Assembly (NCBI GenBank): GCA_964195715.1
Contig: CAXMRU010000217.1
Location: 1-43,819 of the forward strand
DNA length: 43,819 nucleotides
Reading direction: 5' to 3'
Source of the DNA: Benthicola sp964195715
GTDB lineage: Bacteria; Gemmatimonadota; Gemmatimonadetes; Palauibacterales; Palauibacteraceae
The notes beneath the pieces were generated by a model. It ran no database searches. It saw only the letters and a program-made list of their open reading frames with translations, and was not told the DNA's origin. The position numbers were made by a program, and so were the translations under genes. Below are positions 8,616 through 16,741 of this stretch, one piece after another; position 1 is the stretch's first letter, and each line of letters starts with the position of its first letter.

Positions 8616-9992
8616 TCATCTCCCGTGTCGGTCCGCGTCATTGCGTTCGCGCGCGCGAAGGCGTATCGGCGAGCCCTCGAATCCCCACTCCCTCCTGAAT
8701 CCGTTGGACAGGAATCTGATGTAGGAGGTCTTCAGGTCCTTGGGGCGATTCGACCACAGCACGAAAAGCGGGGGCTGGGTATCCACCTGGCTGCCATAGT
8801 ATATCCTCACATCGCCACGGCCGCCTTGTGGCGGCTGCTTCCGGGCAAGTAGCGCCTGCAGGACTCGATTGACCTCGGCTGTCGGGATTCGCCGGGTCCG
8901 CTGCGCCTGCACGTCCCGGGCGATCTCGAGGACCTTCCGGACACGTTTTCCTGACAGCGCAGAGGTCGTGACGATCGGTACCCACCGCAGGTAGTGGGCG
9001 CGCTCACGAAGCTCCTTCTCGAATGCGGCGAGGGCGTCAGGTCCCCGCTCCTCGATCAGGTCCCATTTGTTAGCGACCAGAATGAGCCCGCGGCCGGCGT
9101 TCCACGCTTCCTCGCCGATCCGGAAGTCCTGGTTCGCGACGCCCGCGACGCAGTCGACCACGAGGAGGCATACATCCGACCGCTGGATGGCCGAAGTCGC
9201 ACGCAGCCGGCTGTAGAACTCTATGGCGTCATCCACTTTCGCGCGACGGCGCAGCCCGGCTGTGTCGATAAGACACACCCGCTCGCCCTCGAACTCCAGG
9301 TAGGTGTCTATGGCATCGCGCGTGGTGCCGGCCTCGGCGTGCACCAGGACCCGTTCCTCGCCGAGAAGTCGGTTCACGAAGCTCGATTTTCCCACGTTCG
9401 GCCTCCCGATCACGGACAGCCGCAGCCCCACGGAGACCGCCTCTTCCTCCCCCGGGTCCGGCAGCGCGGCCACGACCCTGTCGAGAAGGTCCCCACTTCC
9501 CCTCCCGCTCAGCGCAGACACGGGAACGGGCTCGCCGAGGCCGAGGGAGTGGAACTCGTGGTGCGCGACTGTGGTGGCCGGATTGTCCAGCTTGTTCACG
9601 GCCAGAACTACGGGGCGTCCGGATCTCCGCAGCAGATCCGCCACGTGCTCGTCCACCGGGTGAGGGCCGTCGCGACCGTCCGTAACGAGGACGACGGCCT
9701 GGGCCCTCTCGATCGCCTCGAGGACTTGCTCCCGGACTTCACGGTCCAGGGGCCGCTCGGGCACGTCACTGATGCCACCAGTATCCACCAGGAGGAAGTT
9801 GCGGCCGGCCCAATCGGTATCCGCGAATTGCCGATCCCGGGTAACCCCGCTCTCTTCCGCCACGATCGCGATCCGGCGGCCTACGATGCGGTTGAACAGA
9901 GTGGACTTGCCCACATTGGGTCTTCCCACGATCGCGACCGTGGGAAGACCTACAGCGCCAGCAGGGTGTCCGTTATGTGTTCCGATGGGCAT
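8616..9992 (-). CDS. der: Ribosome assembly GTPase Der (EngA)
   Basis: This 458-residue tandem-GTPase protein matures the 50S subunit. Two P-loops, GRPNVGKS at 23-30 and again at 196-203, each have a switch II element (DTGG, DTAG) and an NKLD or NKWD motif, followed by a C-terminal KH-like domain. The start ATG at 9992 has GGAG eight bases upstream and lies inside the end of the DUF512 gene, giving a 43-base overlap. No later start precedes the first P-loop, which supports this choice. Confidence 0.97.
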   Translation of the reverse strand: MPIGTHNGHPAGAVGLPTVAIVGRPNVGKSTLFNRIVGRRIAIVAEESGVTRDRQFADTDWAGRNFLLVDTGGISDVPERPLDREVREQVLEAIERAQAVVLVTDGRDGPHPVDEHVADLLRRSGRPVVLAVNKLDNPATTVAHHEFHSLGLGEPVPVSALSGRGSGDLLDRVVAALPDPGEEEAVSVGLRLSVIGRPNVGKSSFVNRLLGEERVLVHAEAGTTRDAIDTYLEFEGERVCLIDTAGLRRRAKVDDAIEFYSRLRATSAIQRSDVCLLVVDCVAGVANQDFRIGEEAWNAGRGLILVANKWDLIEERGPDALAAFEKELRERAHYLRWVPIVTTSALSGKRVRKVLEIARDVQAQRTRRIPTAEVNRVLQALLARKQPPQGGRGDVRIYYGSQVDTQPPLFVLWSNRPKDLKTSYIRFLSNGFRREWGFEGSPIRLRARERNDADRHGR

Positions 9993-11227
9993 ATCCGTAA
10001 CTCCGGCATGCTCTCCCTCAGCTCCGAGAGGGAAAGGTCATCCAGAAATAACTCCTGATCGTTCAGCGACGTCCGGCTGAACAACGCAAGGTCGAAATGT
10101 CGATATGGGTCGAGTGCCCTGGCGTAGTCCTCCCCGCTCAGAAGGCCGGCCGTCGTGACCATCGAACCGTACAACGTATTGTCCACGGCGACCGTCTCGA
10201 TGGACGAGCCTGTACGGTGGGCCACGTCGTCCGCCAGTCTGCCCAGGTGGGGCCGCATCGAAGTGCCCGTCACCAGGACGATGTCCTTGCCGCTGAGTGA
10301 CGGAAGATCCGCCAGGTCTGCGTGCACCGCCGATCGGAGGGCGGATACGGCGCCGACTCCGTTCGCCACCAGCTCATAATCGTCGAAGTACCCGGGCTCC
10401 GGAAGATTGAGGCCCGCTTGCAGAAACATTTCGTCCGAGGCGTAGCACCACCCCCTTCCCCGCTCGGCCAGGGCTCGCTCGCGTATGCCGTCAACCATTC
10501 CCAGCGCCTCGACGCACTCTCCGGGCGTGAGGGGCCGAACACCTCTGTCGGAGTTGTAGCTCGTCAGGCCCACGGGCACGATCGAGAGGGACAGGACATC
10601 CTCCCCCCGATCGTAGAGATCTCCGATTGTCCGGTCGAGGACGGAGCCATCGCTGATCTCCGGGCAGAGTACGACCTGCGCGTGCACCTGGATTTCACCA
10701 CTCGCCAGCCGGTCGAGGTGCTCGCCGATGAGCGCCGAGTTCGGGTTGATGAGCATCCGGAGCCTCGCCGCGGGATCCGTCGCGTGAACGCTCACGTACA
10801 GGGGCGTGAGTCGCTGCTCGACGATGCGTTCCCAGTCGTCGTCTCTCAGGTTCGTGAGGGTGACGTAGTGGCCGAACATGAACGACAGGCGATAATCGTC
10901 GTCCTTCACGTACAGCGGCGGTCGCAGCCTGGTCGCCTTCGGATTGCCTTTCACGAAGCAGAACGGACACGCATTCGTGCACCGCCGAACCTTGTCCGCT
11001 TCAGGCACGAAACCCAGAGACTCGTCGGGGTGTTTCTCGATGTCGTACACGACCGGCTGTCCGTCGGGCAACCGGACTTGGAGAACGATCTCGGCGTCCG
11101 CTTCGCAAAACTGTAGATCGAGAGAATCGCGAAGATCCCTACCGTTGATCGAGATGAGCACCGTGCCGGGAGGGATCCCGAGGTCGGCGCCGATCGAGCT
11201 TCGCCTTACCCGCGCGACGCGGACCAT
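9950..11227 (-). CDS. DUF512 radical-SAM-type iron-sulfur protein
   Basis: The 425-residue product opens with a PDZ-like segment (about residues 10-35, GTVLISINGRDL) and then the radical-SAM cysteine motif C83-x3-C87-x2-C90, followed by the DUF512 region. This is the architecture of the widespread but uncharacterised FeS/DUF512 family. To my knowledge these genes often sit beside der and the plsY-gpsA pair in other bacteria, as here. The reaction and substrate are unknown; a role linked to ribosome assembly is a guess from context. The start ATG is preceded by a GAGGGG-like ribosome site. Confidence 0.88.
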   Translation of the reverse strand: MVRVARVRRSSIGADLGIPPGTVLISINGRDLRDSLDLQFCEADAEIVLQVRLPDGQPVVYDIEKHPDESLGFVPEADKVRRCTNACPFCFVKGNPKATRLRPPLYVKDDDYRLSFMFGHYVTLTNLRDDDWERIVEQRLTPLYVSVHATDPAARLRMLINPNSALIGEHLDRLASGEIQVHAQVVLCPEISDGSVLDRTIGDLYDRGEDVLSLSIVPVGLTSYNSDRGVRPLTPGECVEALGMVDGIRERALAERGRGWCYASDEMFLQAGLNLPEPGYFDDYELVANGVGAVSALRSAVHADLADLPSLSGKDIVLVTGTSMRPHLGRLADDVAHRTGSSIETVAVDNTLYGSMVTTAGLLSGEDYARALDPYRHFDLALFSRTSLNDQELFLDDLSLSELRESMPELRICPSEHITDTLLAL

Positions 11228-11304
11228 TTGACTTTCCCCTCAGTCAAGTGCTGGCCGGGCGTCCATCCGCCCGCAGCAGTGCGGCGGCCTCGACGCCGGC
11301 GCTG

Positions 11305-11374
11305 CGCAATATTGCGGCAACTCATCGTTTGGATGAGCAAGCGGGCGAAAACCCGGATTCGAATTCCCGCCCGC
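11305..11374. repeat. Cluster of three inverted repeats
   Basis: Three symmetrical elements lie within 70 bases: a perfect 12-base palindrome CGCAATATTGCG (11305-11316), a hairpin CTCATC/GATGAG (11321-11337), and GCGGGCG/CGCCCGC (11341-11374) whose loop contains the palindrome ATTCGAAT. They fill the gap between the TPR gene and the DUF512 gene. The last can act as a terminator for the TPR gene; the others may be an operator for the DUF512-der operon. Confidence 0.45.
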
Positions 11375-11392
11375 CCGGTCTCACCTCGAAGG

Positions 11393-12739
11393 TCAGGAGT
11401 CGCTTGCCGCGGCGTCCTGCCCGTACTGGAAGCCCGCCACGGGATCCTCAATCTGGAACTGCAGCAAGAAGGAAGTGGCCTCGCCTGCAGCCGGGAGCGT
11501 GAGCATCAGCTCCTCGGTCATCACGACCTTCCCTTCCTCGTCCAGCAATCTGACGGGAACGGTGATCTCCCTGCCGGCAGCGGCGCTCTTGTTCATCACC
11601 TGTCCCTCAACGCTGTACACGCCCTCGGAGACGGAGGCCAGCTGGGAGCGGAGGAACTCGAACTCGAGCCCGTCCCGCTTCTGAAGCACGGCCAGTGCCG
11701 CGTCGGTGTCGTCGAGCTCGCGGTACGCGTTGGCCAGGAGGTTGTAGTTGACAGACTCGTACGGATACCTCTCGACAAGCTGGTCAGCCAGGGGAAGGAG
11801 CTCCTCGTACTGTTCCGACTGGTAGTACGTGTTGGCGAGGTTCTCAAGCGTCTCCTTATTCAGTGGATTCATGTCGTGGGCGCGCTCGAACGCCAGCGAG
11901 GCTTGGGTGAAATCCTGAGCCCGGTAGAGCCCGATCCCCACCTGAGACCACTGCCGGAAACTCAGGTCGTCTCGCTGCAGCAACTCGCCAAACATCTGCT
12001 CCGCCGCCTCGGTGTCTCCCGCGTCCATGAGAGCGATCGCGTAGTTCAACACGCCAAGGACATCATCCGGATGCGCGGCCGCATATTCGGAGTAGATGAC
12101 GAGGGCTTCGTCGCGTCTCCCGTCCGCAATCAACAATTCGGCCAGATTGATGCTGGCCGCACGAACCATTTCCGGATCGCCGCCGGCCTCGACGGCCTGA
12201 GCGTACAGTTCTATCGCCGTTGCGTTCTCGCCACGCTGCTGGTAAATGTTGGCCGCATTCGTAATGGAACGGGCGTCGGAGTAAATAACGTTGGCCTGCT
12301 GGAACGCTTCAAGGGCTTGATCCTGCTCGTCGGCGCGCAACGAGCCGATGCCCCGGTTGTACAGGGGAACCCAGGCATTGAAGCGCAGCTCGTTCACAAG
12401 GTCCGTGCACGCGGGATCGGAGGTCAACAGCTTCGTGAGCATCGAGTCCGCCCCTGCGTAGTCGCGCAGGCCGAGGTAGGCCTGCCCGGCCAACAGATAG
12501 GCTCGGGGCAGCGGATCGTCATCCATCAGGACCGGCTCGAGCTTCTCGAGCGCGCGCGCGAATCGCTTCTCCTTCGGCTGCGGGTCGTCGCGGCGAGCGG
12601 CGTAACTCAGTTCGACGTCGGCGCCACGCGTGTCGCGGTTCCCCTTTTGGCCGCACTCTTGCGCCAGGAGGTCTAAGGGGAAACCGAACGCGGCAACCAT
12701 GCCTGCCGCCAGAATGTACTTCAACGAATGTCTGAGCAT
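11393..12739 (-). CDS. Secreted tetratricopeptide-repeat protein
   Basis: This 448-residue protein has a clear signal peptide (basic start, then a hydrophobic stretch ending near residue 26, LLAQE) and a long array of TPR-type helix pairs, for example ALEAFQQANVIYSDA and ASLAFERAHDMNPLNKETLE. The last 80 or so residues look like a small beta domain. It should act in the periplasm or on the outer membrane as a protein-interaction scaffold. The ATG at 12739 has GAGG six bases upstream; a longer reading from 12859 would put an unlikely 40 residues before the signal peptide. It appears to be transcribed alone. The function is unknown. Confidence 0.82.
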   Translation of the reverse strand: MLRHSLKYILAAGMVAAFGFPLDLLAQECGQKGNRDTRGADVELSYAARRDDPQPKEKRFARALEKLEPVLMDDDPLPRAYLLAGQAYLGLRDYAGADSMLTKLLTSDPACTDLVNELRFNAWVPLYNRGIGSLRADEQDQALEAFQQANVIYSDARSITNAANIYQQRGENATAIELYAQAVEAGGDPEMVRAASINLAELLIADGRRDEALVIYSEYAAAHPDDVLGVLNYAIALMDAGDTEAAEQMFGELLQRDDLSFRQWSQVGIGLYRAQDFTQASLAFERAHDMNPLNKETLENLANTYYQSEQYEELLPLADQLVERYPYESVNYNLLANAYRELDDTDAALAVLQKRDGLEFEFLRSQLASVSEGVYSVEGQVMNKSAAAGREITVPVRLLDEEGKVVMTEELMLTLPAAGEATSFLLQFQIEDPVAGFQYGQDAAASDS

Positions 12740-12752
12740 GATAACCTCAACT

Positions 12753-12772
12753 ATTGTATTGACAATTATATA
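12753..12772 (-). promoter_or_regulatory. AT-rich promoter-like element with inverted repeat
   Basis: Upstream of the secreted TPR gene the minus strand reads TGTTATATAAT, resembling an extended -10 element, with an expected start about 20 bases before the ATG. Immediately downstream lies ATTGT-N4-ACAAT (12753-12766), a possible operator. No good -35 hexamer is visible. Confidence 0.35.
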
Positions 12773-12947
12773 ACAGGGACCCCTGCGTCTCCCTGACGTC
12801 CTCCCGTCGAGCGTCGGACTATCCTCGCCCGGGAGAGTCAGGAAGCAGACTCGGTGCATCCTGCCACTGCTCGTCGGCTAGGGCAAGGCCCGGCGTCACT
12901 AATACGCTCCACGGCCCGGCATGTTTCCTCCCGCCAGGACTTGCCTG

Positions 12948-14783
12948 CTAAATCCGTCCGAGCTCGTCCAGGATTCGGCGGGCGGTCGCGGGCCCTATTC
13001 CGCGTACGGCGGTGAGGTCCGCCGGGCGCGCCCGACGGATGGCCTCGAGACTACCGAACTCACTCAACAGGTCCTCTTCTCGTGAGGGGCCGACCCCCGG
13101 AACGTCCGACAGCCGCGATCGCAAGGTGCGCTTTCGCCGGAGGGCACGGTGGTAGTCCACGGCGAACCTGTGAGCTTCATCCCTCGCCCGTTGCAGCCAG
13201 TGCAGTGCGGGGCTCCTTCGATCCAGACGAAGCGCCTCACTCGTCGCAGGAGTAAACACCTCTTCCTCGCGCTTGGCCAACGAGACGACCGACAGGTCGG
13301 ATACGCCGGCCCCTTCCATGGCGTGTACCGCCGCTGCCAACTGGCCCTTTCCTCCGTCCACGATCACGAGGTCTGGGAGGGGGAGGTCTTCTGTTACTCG
13401 GCGCTGAAAGTACCTTCCCACAACTTCCTGCATCATCGAGTAGTCGTCTGTCCGTCCGTCCGGTGTCTCTCGAATCCGGAATCGTCGGTACTCTGATTTG
13501 CGGAGAGTCCCGTCCCTCAGCCACACGGCGCTTCCGACGGAGTCATGGCCGCTAAGCGTCGAGATGTCGAAACAAACCAGGTCTCGAGGCGGTCCGTGCA
13601 GAGCGAGAGCCGCTGCCAGCTCACGTGCCGCGGGGGGAACCTCCCGCCTGTCGGGATCGACGGCATCCAGCTCGGCCTTCTCGGCGAGCTGCTGCGCGGC
13701 GTTCTCTTCGGCGAGCTCCAGGAGGCGGCGCTTTCTACCGCGCTGAGGCACGTGTATGGTGAAGGTTCCGTTGCGCCGCTCGCCGAGCACGGTCTCCACG
13801 AGGATGCGGTCCTCGAAGTCCGAGGGGACGACGAGTTCGGGCGGGAGATCGTTCCGTCGGAGGTAGGCGCTCTTGATGGCGGCGGACGTGAGATCGGCCA
13901 TGTCGTCGGCGCCCTGACCGACCTGAAGGAAATGGACGTCTCGACCGAGCAGCTTGCCTTCCCTCACCCGCAGGAAGAGGCAGCACGCCAGATCATCCTT
14001 GCGAGCAATGCCGAGCACGTCCCGATCTCCGCCCCGGAAGTCGATCGTCGTTTGCCTCTTCTCGAGCGACCCGAGCCCGCGAATCACATCGCGAAGCTCC
14101 GCCGCCCGCTCGTATTTCAGCTTGGCGGCTGCCTTCTCCATCTGCTGCTTCACATCGAGCTTCAGGCGAGCTGTATGGCCCGACAGGATATCGAGGATCC
14201 GGTCGATCATCTCACGGTACTCGGTCTGCGTTTGCTTTCCTACGCACGGGGCGCGGCACCGGTCTATGAAGTAGTCGAGGCAGGGCCTGTCCGGCTCATC
14301 CAACGGAAGGTCGTAGTGACAGCTCCGCACCGTGAACATTCGGCGAATCAGCCGCAGAGCTCGCCTCATCGCTCCCACATCCGTGAACGGGCCGAAATAG
14401 CGGGAGCCGTCGCGCTCCAGCCTCCGGGTGACCAGCACGCGCGGAAACGGCTCCTGTACGGTGACCTTCACGTACGGGTAGGTCTTGTCGTCCCTTAACT
14501 GGATGTTGAACCGCGGGCCATGTTCCTTTACGAGATTCGACTCGAGGAGGAGAGCCTCGGCCTCGGAATCGACGACGAAAGTCTCGACGGAGTCGGTGCG
14601 GCGAGAGAGCTCCCGCAGCTTGAACGACCGATCGGTCGTAGCGCCGAAGTAGCTCCTCACTCGGCTGCGCAGTGAGGCGGCCTTTCCAATGTAGAGGATC
14701 TCGCCGTCCGCATCGCGAAACACATAGACGCCAGGGCGCGTGGCAAGGCCCTTCAACTGCTCTCGCAGGCGATCACCCTTCAC
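12948..14783 (-). CDS. uvrC: UvrABC excinuclease subunit C
   Basis: This dual-incision nuclease of nucleotide excision repair is 611 residues long. The N-terminal GIY-YIG domain is visible (GVYVFRDADGEILYIGKAA, residues 18-36), then a cysteine-bearing region around CLDYFIDRCRAPC, a UVR motif (KLKYERAAELRD) that binds UvrB, an RNase H-like domain (CFDISTLSG, VIVDGGKGQL) and C-terminal helix-hairpin-helix motifs (DVPGVGPSREEDLL, AVRGIGPATARRIL). The start is GTG at 14783, overlapping the murJ stop by 11 bases. The gene seems to end its operon. Confidence 0.97.
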   Translation of the reverse strand: MKGDRLREQLKGLATRPGVYVFRDADGEILYIGKAASLRSRVRSYFGATTDRSFKLRELSRRTDSVETFVVDSEAEALLLESNLVKEHGPRFNIQLRDDKTYPYVKVTVQEPFPRVLVTRRLERDGSRYFGPFTDVGAMRRALRLIRRMFTVRSCHYDLPLDEPDRPCLDYFIDRCRAPCVGKQTQTEYREMIDRILDILSGHTARLKLDVKQQMEKAAAKLKYERAAELRDVIRGLGSLEKRQTTIDFRGGDRDVLGIARKDDLACCLFLRVREGKLLGRDVHFLQVGQGADDMADLTSAAIKSAYLRRNDLPPELVVPSDFEDRILVETVLGERRNGTFTIHVPQRGRKRRLLELAEENAAQQLAEKAELDAVDPDRREVPPAARELAAALALHGPPRDLVCFDISTLSGHDSVGSAVWLRDGTLRKSEYRRFRIRETPDGRTDDYSMMQEVVGRYFQRRVTEDLPLPDLVIVDGGKGQLAAAVHAMEGAGVSDLSVVSLAKREEEVFTPATSEALRLDRRSPALHWLQRARDEAHRFAVDYHRALRRKRTLRSRLSDVPGVGPSREEDLLSEFGSLEAIRRARPADLTAVRGIGPATARRILDELGRI

Positions 14784-16443
14784 TGAGTGGTTCCTCTGAC
14801 AGAATCACGGGAGGGCGGCGGGCAATCAGGAGGTATGGAACTGCACCCGCTGCTCCGACGGCGAGTAGGAGAGCGAGATCGTACAGGAATCCATGGCCCG
14901 GCATCCGGGGATCCAGCCACCCGCGGACTGCGCTCGCCGCTATCGCGGCGACAGCCACTGCTGCGGCCAGGCGCACGGTAGCCTTCAGCGCCGCGGTCTC
15001 AAACAGGCCGCCGAGACGCTTTGCCAGGAATCGCCACAGCAACAGCAGGTTCAGCCAGGCTCCGATCGCCCCGCCCAGAGCGATTCCCATCGCGGCATAC
15101 GGACGGTACGGCAGCGGGAGTCGCGCACGCGCGCTGAGCGTGAGAACGACAGCGGCCCCGATCGCCACCGAGATCGACACGGCTGCCAACATCATCGGCG
15201 TGCGTGTGTCCTGCAGGGCGTGAAAGCCGCTCGCGAAGAGCTTCAGCGAGCTGGATGCCACCAGACCCAGGGCATACGTGGCCAGGACCGCAGCGACGAG
15301 CGTGGTGCTCGATTCTGAAAAAGCCCCGCGCTGATAAACGACTCGAATGATAAGGTCGCCGAACAGGAGGAAGCAGACTGCGGCCGGAAGCACGAAAAAC
15401 AGGATCTGAAAGAAGCCGTTCACGAGTCTGGGCCTGAGCCGGGCGGCTGTAGCCTCACGCGACATGTGAGGCAATGAGGCGGCGGCGACGGCGATCCCGA
15501 ACAGGCTGATCGGCAAGTACATCAGACGCTGCGAATAGCCGAGAGCCGACATGGCGCTCGTGCCCACGAGGGTAGCGAGAGAGATGTCCACCAGGGTCGA
15601 GATCTGGAAGATCCCCTGACTGGATATCACCGGAATCGTATTCCGCACGATCCGTCGTACGGGTTCCCAGCTCCAGCCGCCAGTGGGTCTCAGCGAGCCG
15701 GTGAGTCGGCGCGCGGTCGGGATCTGGATGCCGACCTGCAGGATACTGCCGACGAGGGCAGACCAGGCCAGCGCGTGGGCGAATCGGTCGCTCCCGATGG
15801 CGTATGCCCAGAAAAGTCCGCCGATCTGAGCGAGGTTCCACACCGTCGGTGCGACGAAGGGGAGGAAGAAGCGACCATGGCTGTTCAGCACACCCAGGAA
15901 CCAAGCCCCGACGATGAGGACCCCTGACATCGGGAAGAAGATGCGGACGAGCTCGGTCGTGATACGCCTGGACTCTTCCCCTGCCCCGATCATTATGGCG
16001 CTCGTTAGCCACGGGGCGATCAGGACCCCGAGGGTGCTCAGCAGGACCGCAGCTGTGAGGACAATTCCGAGGACGGACGATGCCAGCCGGGTCGACTGGG
16101 AAGAAGACGCCCCGTGCTTCTGGAGCGTTTCGGAATACACCGGAACAAAGGCGGCGGAGAGCGTTCCCTCACCGAGGAGGTTCCGAATGATGTTGGGGAT
16201 CTTGATCGCCGCCCAGTAAGCGTCCGCCACGAGTCCGGTACCGAGGAAGGCCGCCAGCGCCACGTCTCGTGCCAGCCCCGTGACGCGGCTGAGGAAGATG
16301 CCCCCGCTCACGGACACTGCCTCACGAGAGCGACGAGAGATCACCCGGGGCCCGACTACCCGGACGTCCCGAGGCGTGCCCTGGGAAGGGGTCGGCTCAC
16401 TCACCCGAGCCGAGGCGGGACGGCTCGTCTTCGCCCGACCCAT
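14773..16443 (-). CDS. murJ: Lipid II flippase MurJ (MviN)
   Basis: This polytopic MOP-superfamily transporter moves the peptidoglycan precursor lipid II across the inner membrane. The family core is visible: GGIFLSRVTGLARDVALA, then ADAYWAAIKIPNIIRNLLGEG and FVPVYSE, with about 14 hydrophobic segments over 556 residues. The start is uncertain: ATG at 16443 lies within the upstream small gene, while a GTG at 16404 overlaps that gene's stop as GTGAGTGA and would shorten the basic N-terminus by 13 residues. Neither has a strong ribosome site. Confidence 0.95.
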   Translation of the reverse strand: MGRAKTSRPASARVSEPTPSQGTPRDVRVVGPRVISRRSREAVSVSGGIFLSRVTGLARDVALAAFLGTGLVADAYWAAIKIPNIIRNLLGEGTLSAAFVPVYSETLQKHGASSSQSTRLASSVLGIVLTAAVLLSTLGVLIAPWLTSAIMIGAGEESRRITTELVRIFFPMSGVLIVGAWFLGVLNSHGRFFLPFVAPTVWNLAQIGGLFWAYAIGSDRFAHALAWSALVGSILQVGIQIPTARRLTGSLRPTGGWSWEPVRRIVRNTIPVISSQGIFQISTLVDISLATLVGTSAMSALGYSQRLMYLPISLFGIAVAAASLPHMSREATAARLRPRLVNGFFQILFFVLPAAVCFLLFGDLIIRVVYQRGAFSESSTTLVAAVLATYALGLVASSSLKLFASGFHALQDTRTPMMLAAVSISVAIGAAVVLTLSARARLPLPYRPYAAMGIALGGAIGAWLNLLLLWRFLAKRLGGLFETAALKATVRLAAAVAVAAIAASAVRGWLDPRMPGHGFLYDLALLLAVGAAGAVPYLLIARRPPVILSEEPLSEG

Positions 16444-16672
16444 CGATCAGGCGCCGCACGAACTCGGTTTCCTCTCGCACGCTCTCCAGGCTCTCGCTGA
16501 GATACTTCACCTCGGCTTCCAGGACCTGCACCCGGGAGTCGATCTGGGGTAAGTCCCGGCCCTCGTCGCCGCGCGCGATGCGGTTCGCGAGCGCCTGTCC
16601 CACGGAGGAATCCAAGACGATCGCCAGAATCGGGATCATGAGGACGAGACCGATGATTACGGCCCAGTACAC
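16397..16672 (-). CDS. Small single-span membrane protein with coiled coil
   Basis: This small protein of 91 residues has an N-terminal membrane helix (YWAVIIGLVLMIPILAIVL) and then a charged heptad-rich region (SRVQVLEAEVKYLSESL and onward) predicted to form a coiled coil. GTG at 16672 is preferred because AGGTGG lies five bases upstream; a GTG at 16681 would add three residues. It overlaps the start of murJ, suggesting co-translation and possibly a partnership in envelope growth, but no family is recognised. A perfect palindrome, ATGCCGCGGCAT (16701-16712), lies in the gap upstream. Confidence 0.7.
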   Translation of the reverse strand: MYWAVIIGLVLMIPILAIVLDSSVGQALANRIARGDEGRDLPQIDSRVQVLEAEVKYLSESLESVREETEFVRRLIDGSGEDEPSRLGSGE

Positions 16673-16741
16673 GCCCACCACCTGTCGAGAGTCAGTCGAA
16701 ATGCCGCGGCATCGGGTGCAGCGAGCCGAACGATGGCTAAG

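Noticed and set aside
11341..11374. A tRNA-like T-loop (TTCGAAT) in the gap.
   Set aside because: The flanking five-base stems do not pair and no acceptor, D or anticodon arm can be formed on either strand.
12740..12947. A gene in the 208-base gap after uvrC.
   Set aside because: Frames here only extend the TPR gene backwards, without homology or a ribosome site. I see a promoter-like element and two GCCGGGCC direct repeats only.
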